DNA of 8,304 nucleotides from Pseudomonadota bacterium (lineage in GTDB: Bacteria; Pseudomonadota; Gammaproteobacteria; Steroidobacterales; Woeseiaceae), in the NCBI GenBank assembly GCA_022567775.1, contig JADFGH010000088.1:1-8304 (forward strand). The letters are read 5' to 3'. Made by a program: the position numbers and the translations under genes. The notes below the pieces were generated by a model. The model ran no database searches, had not been told where the DNA came from, and worked only from the letters and a program-made list of their open reading frames with translations. Shown here piece by piece: positions 1 through 7,678 of the stretch; position 1 is the first letter of the stretch, and the number at the start of each line of letters is the position of its first letter.

Positions 1-855
1 CAATAAATTATTCTTCGACCGACCAGCGTCCCCGCCAGTGTTGGCAATCACGAAGCATCCGGTCCCGTATGTACTTTTTGTCGCGCCGGTCTGAAAAGCC
101 GCCTGGCCGATCAGTGCCGCCTGCTGATCACCAGCGATGCCACAGACAGGTATCTCCACGCCGAGGACGGATCGATCGGTGACGCCAAAATCGTCGGCGC
201 AGTCCTTCACCTCCGGCAGCAACGACTCCGGGACATCAAATAAATCCAGTAATTCCCGATCCCACTCCTGAGTATAAATGTTGAAGAGTAAAGTACGTGA
301 CGCATTGCTTGCGTCTGTAGCATGGACGCGACCGCCGGTCAGGCGCCACAGTAGAAAGCAATCGATCGTGCCAAAAGCAAGTTGCCCGCTCTCAGCCCGG
401 CGCCGTGCATTTGCCACATTTTCGAGAATCCAGGCGATCTTGGTTGCGGAAAAATAGGGGTCGAGCCGCAACCCGGTTTTTTGGCTCACCGATTCCTCGA
501 AACCCTGGTCTTTTAATTTCTGACAGTAGTCGGCCGTGCGGCGGTCCTGCCAAACGATCGCGTGATGCACACACTCGCCGGTCTTGCGGTCCCAGATCAG
601 CGTCGTCTCTCGTTGATTGGTAATGCCAAGGCCGGCAATTTTTCCGGCATCACACGCAGCCAGTGATTTCTTTGCGACTGCGAGGACCGAGCTCCAGATT
701 GCCTCAGGATCGTGCTCAACCCAGGCAGGTTGCGGATATTCCTGTGGAAATTCCTGCTGCGCGCTCGCTATAACGGCCGCGTCGTGATCAAAAATTACGC
801 TGCGACTGCTGCTGGTACCCTGATCGATGGCCATCAGGTATTGCGACGCACTCAA
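1..855 (-). CDS. glpK: Glycerol kinase, N-terminal 285 residues (runs off the left edge)
   Basis: ATP-dependent glycerol kinase of the FGGY family; it makes sn-glycerol 3-phosphate in the cytoplasm. The frame is open to base 1. Residues 1-285 cover the FGGY N-terminal domain and the start of the C-terminal one; the family is about 500 residues. Visible motifs are DQGTSSSR at 11-18 (phosphate binding), NQRETT at 80-85 and DPYFSATK at 132-139 (glycerol pocket), [10 protein letters not shown] at 242-251 with the presumed catalytic base Asp243, and STYGTGCFV at 261-269. I chose the TTG start at 853-855: it restores the first beta strand (YLMAIDQGT, compare E. coli YIVALDQGT), which the ATG at 832-834 would cut. 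A GGGAG lies 7 bases upstream. The upstream thioesterase stop is one base away, so translation is probably coupled. The E. coli loop that binds fructose 1,6-bisphosphate is not conserved here. Confidence 0.95.
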   Translation of the reverse strand, partial: MSASQYLMAIDQGTSSSRSVIFDHDAAVIASAQQEFPQEYPQPAWVEHDPEAIWSSVLAVAKKSLAACDAGKIAGLGITNQRETTLIWDRKTGECVHHAIVWQDRRTADYCQKLKDQGFEESVSQKTGLRLDPYFSATKIAWILENVANARRRAESGQLAFGTIDCFLLWRLTGGRVHATDASNASRTLLFNIYTQEWDRELLDLFDVPESLLPEVKDCADDFGVTDRSVLGVEIPVCGIAGDQQAALIGQAAFQTGATKSTYGTGCFVIANTGGDAGRSKNNLL

Positions 856-856
856 C

Positions 857-1369
857 TTAAAGCTCCCGTTTCAGCGTGTAGATCGGTCGCCCGATATTCA
901 TTTGCTTGCCGGCCTCCTCAGGATATGCCTGCTTCACCTGGCCAGCCGCATACTCCGCAAGCTTCGACAATATCGAATCCGGCCACGGACTTACACGCCG
1001 CGATTGCAGGTCGACGTGCAGGTTCATCCACTCCGCGGTCGCCGCAAGGAATTTTTTCTCCGCATGGTACAGGCGCTGAAACTGGTGTATACGTTTGTCA
1101 TCGTAAGCGAGTAACTGTGCCGTTACGATGTACGGATCACCCTCCACGAGTTCCTGCTGATAGGTAATGTGACTTTCCACGGCAAAGGTAGAACCGTATG
1201 ACCTTTCAATGTACTCCGACGTAATCCCGAAATCCTCCCACAACGCGTCGACGCCGAGATCGAACGCCGATACGTAATACGCGACATTCATGTGACCGTT
1301 TGCGTCAATCCATTCCGGCTTAACGACGCCATCGGCAACCCACTCACCCAGAATTTCATCGCTCGCCAT
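857..1369 (-). CDS. Hotdog-fold acyl-CoA thioesterase (4HBT-like)
   Basis: A 170-residue single-domain hotdog protein of the 4-hydroxybenzoyl-CoA thioesterase-like group, expected to hydrolyse a thioester in the cytoplasm. The signature is [16 protein letters not shown] at residues 18-33, with Asp22 and the NGHMN turn at the usual active-site position. The middle strands ([13 protein letters not shown], then [21 protein letters not shown]) match the hotdog sheet. The length is normal. Its ATG lies 8 bases after the acetoacetyl-CoA synthetase stop (TAA followed at once by TAG), with no strong ribosome binding site, so it is probably coupled to the synthetase. Its stop is one base before the glycerol kinase TTG. 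The substrate cannot be told from sequence. The same subfamily includes betainyl-CoA thioesterases of carnitine breakdown, but no carnitine gene is present here. Confidence 0.85.
   Translation of the reverse strand: MASDEILGEWVADGVVKPEWIDANGHMNVAYYVSAFDLGVDALWEDFGITSEYIERSYGSTFAVESHITYQQELVEGDPYIVTAQLLAYDDKRIHQFQRLYHAEKKFLAATAEWMNLHVDLQSRRVSPWPDSILSKLAEYAAGQVKQAYPEEAGKQMNIGRPIYTLKREL
863..867 (-). promoter_or_regulatory. Ribosome binding site for the TTG-started glycerol kinase
   Basis: GGGAG on the minus strand, 7 bases upstream of the TTG at 855-853 and inside the last codons of the thioesterase gene. This spacing is ideal for the TTG but long for the internal ATG at 834, which supports the TTG start. 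Confidence 0.6.
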
Positions 1370-1377
1370 ATCAGCTA

Positions 1378-3315
<1,938 letters not shown>

Positions 3316-3325
3316 TTCCTGTCTT

Positions 3326-3330
3326 CTCCT
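3326..3330 (-). promoter_or_regulatory. Ribosome binding site for the TTG-started acetoacetyl-CoA synthetase
   Basis: AGGAG on the minus strand, 10 bases before the TTG at 3315, with a second AGGAA directly next to the TTG. It supports the TTG over the upstream ATG at 3390, which has only a weak purine run before it. Confidence 0.5.
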
Positions 3331-3343
3331 GCCTGCAATTTCG

Positions 3344-3352
3344 ATTATGACA
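3344..3352 (-). promoter_or_regulatory. Candidate extended -10 promoter of the acetoacetyl-CoA synthetase operon
   Basis: The minus strand reads TGTCATAAT: a TGN extension followed by CATAAT, five of six matches to TATAAT. No good -35 hexamer lies 17 bases upstream, as is common for extended -10 promoters. The predicted transcript would start near 3337, giving a leader of about 20 bases that holds the AGGAG site. It only makes sense if translation starts at the TTG at 3315. Confidence 0.35.
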
Positions 3353-3375
3353 TCTGCAGGCCGCGGGTACATACT
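3347..3375 (+). promoter_or_regulatory. Candidate promoter of the NnrU-oxidoreductase-redoxin operon
   Basis: ATGACA (3347-3352, five of six to TTGACA), a 17-base spacer, then CATACT (3370-3375, four of six to TATAAT). The leader to the ATG at 3411 would be about 30 bases. Its -35 box overlaps the -10 box of the opposite promoter. Between it and the start codon there is a direct repeat AACGATCA (3389-3396 and 3404-3411). Confidence 0.35.
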
Positions 3376-3410
3376 GAGCAGGTCTGCCAACGATCAAAAG
3401 AAGAACGATC

Positions 3411-3968
3411 ATGACTATTTTATTATCAGGCTTAGTTCTTTTTTTCGGCATTCATGCCATTCCGATGTTTCCGGCATTCAAGGCCTCGCTCCAGTCCCGT
3501 ATCGGTGCCATGCGCTTCAAAGGGATCTATTCCCTGATCGCACTAAGCGGATTTGCCCTGATTCTCCTTGGTATGTCCCGGGCTGAATTTCGCCCGGTAT
3601 TCGCGCCCCCCGCATGGGCACCGCTGATCGTATACCTGGCGATGCCGGTCTCTTTCTGTCTGCTTGTCGCCGCGTATGTGCCGAACAATTTTCGCCGGGT
3701 GATTCGCAATCCAATGCTGTCCGGCGTCTTCGTCTGGGCGCTCGCTCACCTGATCGCCAATGGTGACCTCGCGTCCATTCTTTTGTTCGGCCTTTTCGGC
3801 AGTTATGCAGTCATCGACACCATCTCGGTGAAGCGCAGGCCCCCTGCGGCAATACCGGCAAGGCAGCCGTTCCTTATGGACGTTCTCGTTCTCGCCATCG
3901 GTTTCGCAGCTTTCTGGATCGTGCGCTACTTTCACGCTGCATTATTCGGCGTGTCGGTAATGGTCTGA
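3411..3968 (+). CDS. NnrU family integral membrane protein
   Basis: A 185-residue polytopic inner-membrane protein of the NnrU family (PF07298). The founder was linked to nitrite/nitric oxide reduction, and the plant zeta-carotene isomerase Z-ISO is a haem-binding relative. Hydrophobic segments are at about 2-19, 38-54, 69-90, 103-134 and 155-178. Family features seen are the N-terminal FFGIHAIPMFP (His15), the RFKGIYSLIALSGF stretch at 35-48, and NPMLSGVFVWALAHLIANGD at 100-119 (His113), followed by a basic SVKRRP loop. His15 and His113 are candidate haem ligands by analogy with Z-ISO; this is inference. The ribosome binding site is weak (AAAAGAAG). Its stop is 2 bases before the oxidoreductase ATG, indicating an operon. 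No denitrification genes are in the window, so a role in nitrogen oxide reduction is not supported by context. Confidence 0.88.
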   Translation: MTILLSGLVLFFGIHAIPMFPAFKASLQSRIGAMRFKGIYSLIALSGFALILLGMSRAEFRPVFAPPAWAPLIVYLAMPVSFCLLVAAYVPNNFRRVIRNPMLSGVFVWALAHLIANGDLASILLFGLFGSYAVIDTISVKRRPPAAIPARQPFLMDVLVLAIGFAAFWIVRYFHAALFGVSVMV

Positions 3969-3970
3969 TC

Positions 3971-4978
3971 ATGTCACAGGAATTCGCCGGCAAAGAGATG
4001 CGTGCCATTGCTATCAGTGAACCCGGTGCTCCAGAAGTCCTGCAAGAGGTATCCGTGCCAATCCCCGAGCCAGGGGAGTCGGAGGTGCTCATTCGCGTCC
4101 ATGCGGCAGGCGTCAATCGACCGGACGTGTTGCAGCGGCTCGGCATGTATCCCGTGCCTGCCGATGCCGATCCCTTGCCGGGCCTGGAGGTTGCCGGTGA
4201 AGTTGTGGCAACAGGCGCAAATACTTCCCGGTGGCAATGCGGGGACAAAGTGATGGCGCTCTGTCATGGGGGCGGCTATGCCGAGTATTGCCGCGTCCAC
4301 GAAAATCACTGCCTCCCGGTACCCGCAAACCTGTCGATGGTTGAGGCAGCCGCCATTCCCGAAACGTATTTCACCGTATGGTACAACGTGTTCACGCGCG
4401 CCGGTCTCGACGCAGGAGAATGGATACTCGTACATGGCGGCTCCAGCGGCATTGGCACGACAACCATTCAACTGGCGAAGGCAAGCGGCGCGTTCGTCAT
4501 TACAACAGCCGGTACGGACGACAAGTGCGACTTCTGCAAGGACCTGGGTGCCGACCACGCACTCAATTACAAGACCAGCGACTGGGAGCAAAGAGTTGGA
4601 GAACTCACTGAGGGCAAAGGCGTAGACATTGTCCTCGACATGGTCGCCGGACCCTACATGCAGAAGAACATCAACGTGCTGGGCCGCGACGGACGTTACG
4701 TCATCATCGCGTTCCTGAAAGGCCCAAAGGCGGAGCTCGATATGCGCCGGGTGCTCGGTCAGCGGCTCACGATCACGGGATCGACACTGCGGCCGCAGAC
4801 GATCGACGAAAAGGCGGCCATCGCAGCCAATCTGCGGAGCCATGTACTTCCATTGCTTGAATCGGGCGCGGTCAGGCCCATAATCGACTCCACGTTTCCA
4901 CTTGGTGAGGCGGCTAAAGCGCACACATTGATGGAAAGCAGCCGGCACATGGGCAAGATTGTGCTCGAGGTCGGCTAA
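3971..4978 (+). CDS. NAD(P)H quinone oxidoreductase, PIG3-type MDR protein
   Basis: A 335-residue cytoplasmic medium-chain dehydrogenase/reductase of the zinc-free quinone oxidoreductase branch (PIG3-like), expected to reduce quinones or other enones with NADPH. Landmarks are HAAGVNRPDVLQRLGMYP at 44-61, PGLEVAGEVVATG at 70-82, the cofactor loop VHGGSSGIGTTTIQLAK at 154-170, and a C-terminal substrate lobe ending GKIVLEV. The cysteine and glutamate ligands of the structural-zinc lobe are absent, as expected for this branch. Family members usually begin where MRAIAISEPG starts (residue 10, base 3998), so the first nine residues may not be translated. I kept 3971 because it sits 2 bases after the NnrU stop and suits coupling; neither start has a clear ribosome binding site. 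The exact substrate is unknown. Confidence 0.9.
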   Translation: MSQEFAGKEMRAIAISEPGAPEVLQEVSVPIPEPGESEVLIRVHAAGVNRPDVLQRLGMYPVPADADPLPGLEVAGEVVATGANTSRWQCGDKVMALCHGGGYAEYCRVHENHCLPVPANLSMVEAAAIPETYFTVWYNVFTRAGLDAGEWILVHGGSSGIGTTTIQLAKASGAFVITTAGTDDKCDFCKDLGADHALNYKTSDWEQRVGELTEGKGVDIVLDMVAGPYMQKNINVLGRDGRYVIIAFLKGPKAELDMRRVLGQRLTITGSTLRPQTIDEKAAIAANLRSHVLPLLESGAVRPIIDSTFPLGEAAKAHTLMESSRHMGKIVLEVG

Positions 4979-4990
4979 TCGGAGATCGCC

Positions 4991-5590
4991 ATGGGAAACA
5001 CAATCTACTGGTTAATCGGCATTGTCGCAGTCGCCGGCGTGTTGTTCGCACTGCGCGACAAGCTGGCCGGCATGCTGCGCGGCAGGCCAGTGCCCGACAA
5101 ATTGAAACCCGGCCAGCCATTGCCGGATTTTCAGGCCGTCGATGAAGACGGCAATCGCGTCAGCTCATCGGAACTCGCCGGCACGCCGGCAATACTCTTG
5201 TTCGTCCGTGGATCATGGTGTCCCTTTTGCAGCAAACAGGTCGCCAACCTGACCAGGGTTTACAAAGAGATCACGGATTCCGGCGCCAAGCTGATACTTA
5301 TCACGCCGAAAACGCTTGCTACGACTCGCAGGGTGGCCGAGATTTTCGAAGTCGATTTCGAGTTCTGGCTCGATGATTCACTCAAGATCGCGAAGCAGCT
5401 TGGGCTGGTGCTTGAAGCCGGGGTTCCGGATGACCACCGCAAGGAATACGGTGAAGACACCCTATGGCCGACGTCGCTGGTCGTCGATTCGAATGGCATT
5501 ATCAGATTTACGGAGCTGTCGAGATTCATAGCAGATCGTCCGAGCCCCGAAAAACTGTTAAAAGTATTGAGAAATCTCCAGGCCAATTAA
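4991..5590 (+). CDS. Membrane-anchored peroxiredoxin-like/thioredoxin-fold protein
   Basis: A 199-residue protein with one N-terminal transmembrane helix (about residues 5-21) and an AhpC/TSA-type thioredoxin-fold domain (about 38-195). The active site is RGSWCPFCSKQV at 73-84 (Cys77 and Cys80), preceded by the strand PAILLFV. The cis-proline loop is probably LWPTSLVVD at 158-166 (Pro160). The CxxC arrangement resembles the RGxWCPxC peroxiredoxin-like group more than classical PxxxTxxC peroxiredoxins, so thiol oxidoreductase or peroxidase activity is likely but not distinguishable. There is no charge before the helix and four basic residues (Arg22, Lys24, Arg30, Arg32) after it. By the positive-inside rule the domain would face the cytoplasm. 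The ribosome binding site GGAG lies 6 bases before the ATG; the gene starts 12 bases after the oxidoreductase stop. Its last codon and stop lie inside the palindromic repeat at 5585. Confidence 0.87.
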   Translation: MGNTIYWLIGIVAVAGVLFALRDKLAGMLRGRPVPDKLKPGQPLPDFQAVDEDGNRVSSSELAGTPAILLFVRGSWCPFCSKQVANLTRVYKEITDSGAKLILITPKTLATTRRVAEIFEVDFEFWLDDSLKIAKQLGLVLEAGVPDDHRKEYGEDTLWPTSLVVDSNGIIRFTELSRFIADRPSPEKLLKVLRNLQAN

Positions 5591-5670
5591 GGGGACAGTT
5601 TACTTAATTGATCGAATAACGATTTGCTGAGATCACATTCGAATCAATTAAGTAAACTGTCCCCTTAATT
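5585..5670. repeat. Long inverted repeat (palindromic, RAYT/MITE-like element), likely bidirectional terminator
   Basis: The two arms 5585-5612 and 5643-5670 are perfect reverse complements over 28 bases, with core GGGGACAGTTTACTTAATT. Pairing continues with CGAAT (5613-5617 against 5638-5642) past a one-base bulge, leaving a loop of about 20 bases. Each arm is itself a small palindrome: AATTAAG (5585-5591) and CTTAATT (5603-5609) flank an 11-base loop. It lies between two convergent genes and could end transcription from both sides, though no long T run follows the stem. From memory, repeats of the GGGGACAG...TTAATT kind are scattered in proteobacterial genomes next to IS200-like REP-associated tyrosine transposases; no transposase is encoded here. 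Confidence 0.9.
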
Positions 5671-5687
5671 CCTTAATTCTGTCCCCC
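5671..5687 (-). repeat. Degenerate third half-copy of the GGGGACAG repeat, overlapping the dehydrogenase stop
   Basis: The minus strand reads GGGGGACAGAATTAAGG, sharing GGGGACAG and AATTAAGG with the adjacent inverted repeat arms but lacking the TTTACTT middle. Its GGGGACAG lies 22 bases from the one in the right arm. It encodes the last Gly-Gly-Gln-Asn residues and the TAA stop of the amino acid dehydrogenase. Confidence 0.7.
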
Positions 5688-6728
5688 TGATTCAATAATT
5701 TTCCTGGCCATTTCGTCAGCAACCACGTTCGTGGGTTTTCCTGACTGTCTGGCGGTCTCGAAAATGCCCGTCAGTCGCGGGCCGATTTCGGCGATGCGCC
5801 GCATAACCTCATCGTCATCGGCATCGCCATAAAATTCACTGGCCACGTTGATGATGCCTCCGCCATTGATGACGTAGTCCGGCGCATACAGGATTCCGGC
5901 AGCGGACAGCCGCTGCCCGTCTTCCGGTGTCTCGAGCTGATTGTTGGCGCCACCTGCAACGATCGTTGTCTGCAAGGCTGGAATGGACTGTGCATTTATG
6001 GTTGCACCAAGGGCGCAAGGCGCCAGCACATCTGCCTTCTGCATCACGATCTCATCAACCGCGACTGCTGTTGCGCCAAACTCATCACAGGCTCGCTTGA
6101 CCCGGGCCTCGTCAATATCGGCAACCACAAGTTTTGCACCTGCCTCTGCCAAAAACCTGCAGAGGTGATAACCGACATTGCCGACACCCTGAATAGCAAT
6201 TGTCAATCCGTCCACAGAATCACGGCCAAGCTGGAACGCAACGGCCGCCTCGATACCCCTGAAGATACCGTAAGACGTCTTGGGTGACGGGTCGCCACCG
6301 GCATGCCCTGCTTTCGCCGGCAAACCGGAAACGTATTTCGTTTTCCGCGCGATGGTCTGCATGATCTCGACGCTCATGCCGACATCTTCAGCGGTGACGT
6401 AAGCGCCGTTCAACTGGTCGATAAACCCGGCGTACTTTTCATAGAGCGCGTCCGTGCCATCGAAGTCCGGTGTCTTGATGATCACTGCCTTGCCCCCACC
6501 GAACTTCAGCCCTGCCATCGCATTCTTGTAACTCATGGCATGGGACAGGCGTAGCACATCATGCAGAGCCGCATCATCCGATTCGTAGGCCCACAGACGA
6601 GTGCCACCGGCAGCCGGGCCGAGCGCCGTCGAATGAATGGCGATGATCGCCTTCAGGCCGGTTTGTGCATCGCGGCAAAAGATGACGCGCTCATGATCAG
6701 CAAACGCGGAGTCTTCGAAAACAGCCAT
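5673..6728 (-). CDS. Leucine/valine/phenylalanine-type amino acid dehydrogenase
   Basis: A 351-residue NAD-dependent dehydrogenase of the Glu/Leu/Phe/Val dehydrogenase family. It deaminates a branched-chain or aromatic amino acid to its 2-oxo acid, the first step of breakdown. Residues seen are GGTRLW at 41-46, Lys68 in SYKNAMAGLK, the catalytic Lys80 in FGGGKAVI (77-83), Asp115 in TAEDVGMS (112-119), the NAD loop GVGNVG at 181-186, and GGANNQL at 259-265. The length matches leucine dehydrogenases (about 350) and is shorter than glutamate dehydrogenases. Position 40 is Ala (GPAAGG), where Bacillus leucine dehydrogenase has Leu in the side-chain pocket, so the exact substrate is open. AAGGG lies 5 bases before the ATG and a promoter is upstream. 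The gene stands alone and converges on the redoxin operon. Its last codons come from a repeat copy. Confidence 0.92.
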   Translation of the reverse strand: MAVFEDSAFADHERVIFCRDAQTGLKAIIAIHSTALGPAAGGTRLWAYESDDAALHDVLRLSHAMSYKNAMAGLKFGGGKAVIIKTPDFDGTDALYEKYAGFIDQLNGAYVTAEDVGMSVEIMQTIARKTKYVSGLPAKAGHAGGDPSPKTSYGIFRGIEAAVAFQLGRDSVDGLTIAIQGVGNVGYHLCRFLAEAGAKLVVADIDEARVKRACDEFGATAVAVDEIVMQKADVLAPCALGATINAQSIPALQTTIVAGGANNQLETPEDGQRLSAAGILYAPDYVINGGGIINVASEFYGDADDDEVMRRIAEIGPRLTGIFETARQSGKPTNVVADEMARKIIESGGQN

Positions 6729-6733
6729 GTGAT

Positions 6734-6738
6734 CCCTT
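6734..6738 (-). promoter_or_regulatory. Ribosome binding site of the amino acid dehydrogenase
   Basis: AAGGG on the minus strand, 5 bases before the ATG at 6728; it fixes this start, which also matches the family N-terminus. Confidence 0.6.
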
Positions 6739-6774
6739 GATTGTTCAGATTATTGCCGGCCGAGTGGCGCGCGG

Positions 6775-6803
6775 ATTCTAGCACCGACGAACGCCATGGT
6801 CAT
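6775..6803 (-). promoter_or_regulatory. Sigma-70-type promoter of the amino acid dehydrogenase
   Basis: On the minus strand ATGACC (6803-6798, four of six to TTGACA), a 17-base spacer, then TAGAAT (6780-6775, five of six to TATAAT) preceded by TGC, an extended -10. The transcript would start near 6768, leaving a leader of about 40 bases with the AAGGG site. This is the best-looking promoter in the window. Confidence 0.5.
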
Positions 6804-6819
6804 ATTTGACAACATGGAA

Positions 6820-6843
6820 TCGCGGCTAAAGCCGCTCCTGCGG
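6820..6843 (-). repeat. REP-type palindrome (single copy)
   Basis: The minus strand reads GCAGGAGCGGCTTTAGCCGC followed by GA, the typical form of Pseudomonas/Xanthomonas REP sequences (GTAGGAGCGGCTTTAGCCGCG). The stem is 6822-6827 with 6830-6835 around a short loop. It begins a few bases after the DUF2461 stop, upstream of the dehydrogenase promoter, so it may act as a terminator or 3'-end stabiliser for DUF2461. Only one unit is seen, not the usual pair. Confidence 0.75.
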
Positions 6844-6848
6844 CAAGG

Positions 6849-7544
6849 TTAGTACGGCACACCAACCGCCTTGCACAGGAATTGCATCAGGGGAATTGCC
6901 GCTTTGAACGCCGTCTCAACCTTCTGCTGAAAACGAGGGTGAGTCGCCTCGGCGAGATCCATGGTTTTTGCGGCGATAAAGTCTTTGCGCTTGATATCCT
7001 CGATCAGCGGATGATCCTTGTCGAAGCCGCGCGGCGGCCGCGTCAGCGATTGCCCGCCCAGGCGAAAGTGCCGCTTAAACACCTTGTCATCGCGTGCCCG
7101 CAGCCACTCCGCCTGCTTGTTCGAAATTCTGTCCCTGATCGCCGCGAGCGCTGTGGGCTCCGGGCGCCACAGGCCGACGCCCAGGAACACCTCGTCGGGA
7201 TCTATATGCACATAAAAACCCGGTGCATGCACATCCTTCGCCTGTTCATGCCGGAACTGGATACCGATATTCGTTTTATACGGTGTTTTGTTTTTAGAGA
7301 AGCGCGTGTCCCGGTATACGCGCATCAGTGAACCACCCATGCGCTTCGGAATTGCGGTGAAGTACGGCGCAAACTCCTGCAGGGGATCGTGCATTGACTG
7401 AATGAAGTTCAATGCGACATCGAGCACATCTTCTTCGTAACGGCGTTTATTCTCGTTAAACCAGTCACGATTATTGTTTTTCTTCAACTCGCGTAGAAAC
7501 CTGATGCTCTCGGGTTTGAATGTTGCATATCGAGTGGCCGCCAT
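6849..7544 (-). CDS. DUF2461 family protein, function unknown
   Basis: A 231-residue protein from the chosen ATG at 7542-7544, the usual length of the DUF2461 family (TIGR02453). Family traits are FLRELKKNNNRDWFNENKRRYEE near the N-terminus, RVYRDTRFSKNKTPYKTNIG in the middle, then PGFYVHIDPDEVFLGVGLWRPEP. It has no signal peptide or membrane helix and is probably cytosolic; no biochemical role is known to me. An in-frame ATG at 7593-7595 would add 17 polar residues (MIKYADQNNRRQ...) not expected in the family. AGGA lies only 2 bases before the ATG at 7544, with AGAG further up, so the start is uncertain. It is divergent from the TSUP gene and followed by the REP hairpin. Confidence 0.85.
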   Translation of the reverse strand: MAATRYATFKPESIRFLRELKKNNNRDWFNENKRRYEEDVLDVALNFIQSMHDPLQEFAPYFTAIPKRMGGSLMRVYRDTRFSKNKTPYKTNIGIQFRHEQAKDVHAPGFYVHIDPDEVFLGVGLWRPEPTALAAIRDRISNKQAEWLRARDDKVFKRHFRLGGQSLTRPPRGFDKDHPLIEDIKRKDFIAAKTMDLAEATHPRFQQKVETAFKAAIPLMQFLCKAVGVPY

Positions 7545-7663
7545 AGTCCTGTACTCTATCTGTCTTCGATTATTCTGGTCTGCGTATTTAATCATGAAAC
7601 CATGTCCCGCTTAAAACAGCGAACCGTAGCAGCTGCTCCATTCTTGGTATTCTTCGCACACAC

Positions 7664-7671
7664 GGAAGGGG
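7664..7671 (+). promoter_or_regulatory. Ribosome binding site of the TTG-started TSUP gene
   Basis: GGAAGGGG ends 7 bases before the TTG at 7679-7681. No ATG or GTG with comparable spacing is in frame nearby, so this site decides the start. Confidence 0.6.
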
Positions 7672-7678
7672 CTCAACA

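Noticed and set aside
712..1167. A 151-codon plus-strand open frame across glycerol kinase and the thioesterase
   Set aside because: It overlaps two well-supported minus-strand genes, its product is of low complexity (rich in Arg, Pro, Ser) and there is no ribosome binding site.
3316..3390. A 25-residue N-terminal extension of acetoacetyl-CoA synthetase from the ATG at 3390
   Set aside because: The family starts near SGNPILWTP. The TTG at 3315 has a better ribosome binding site, and the extension would consume the likely promoter region.
3974..4948. A 324-codon open frame on the minus strand inside the quinone oxidoreductase gene
   Set aside because: It is fully antisense to a gene with clear family motifs and its translation shows no recognisable domain or membrane pattern. 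Long antisense frames are common in GC-rich genes.
5585..5687. The inverted repeat as a CRISPR array or an integron attachment site
   Set aside because: There are no regularly spaced repeats with unique spacers, no integrase and no attC core sites. The structure is one long palindrome with an extra half unit.
7545..7595. A 17-residue N-terminal extension of the DUF2461 protein from the ATG at 7595
   Set aside because: The family begins close to the FKPESIRFLREL segment and the extra residues are polar and unmatched. It is not excluded, since neither start has a good ribosome binding site.
7628..7637. Palindrome AGCAGCTGCT upstream of the TSUP gene as an operator or REP remnant
   Set aside because: It is a simple 10-base palindrome without a second copy or a promoter around it, and is easily explained by chance.
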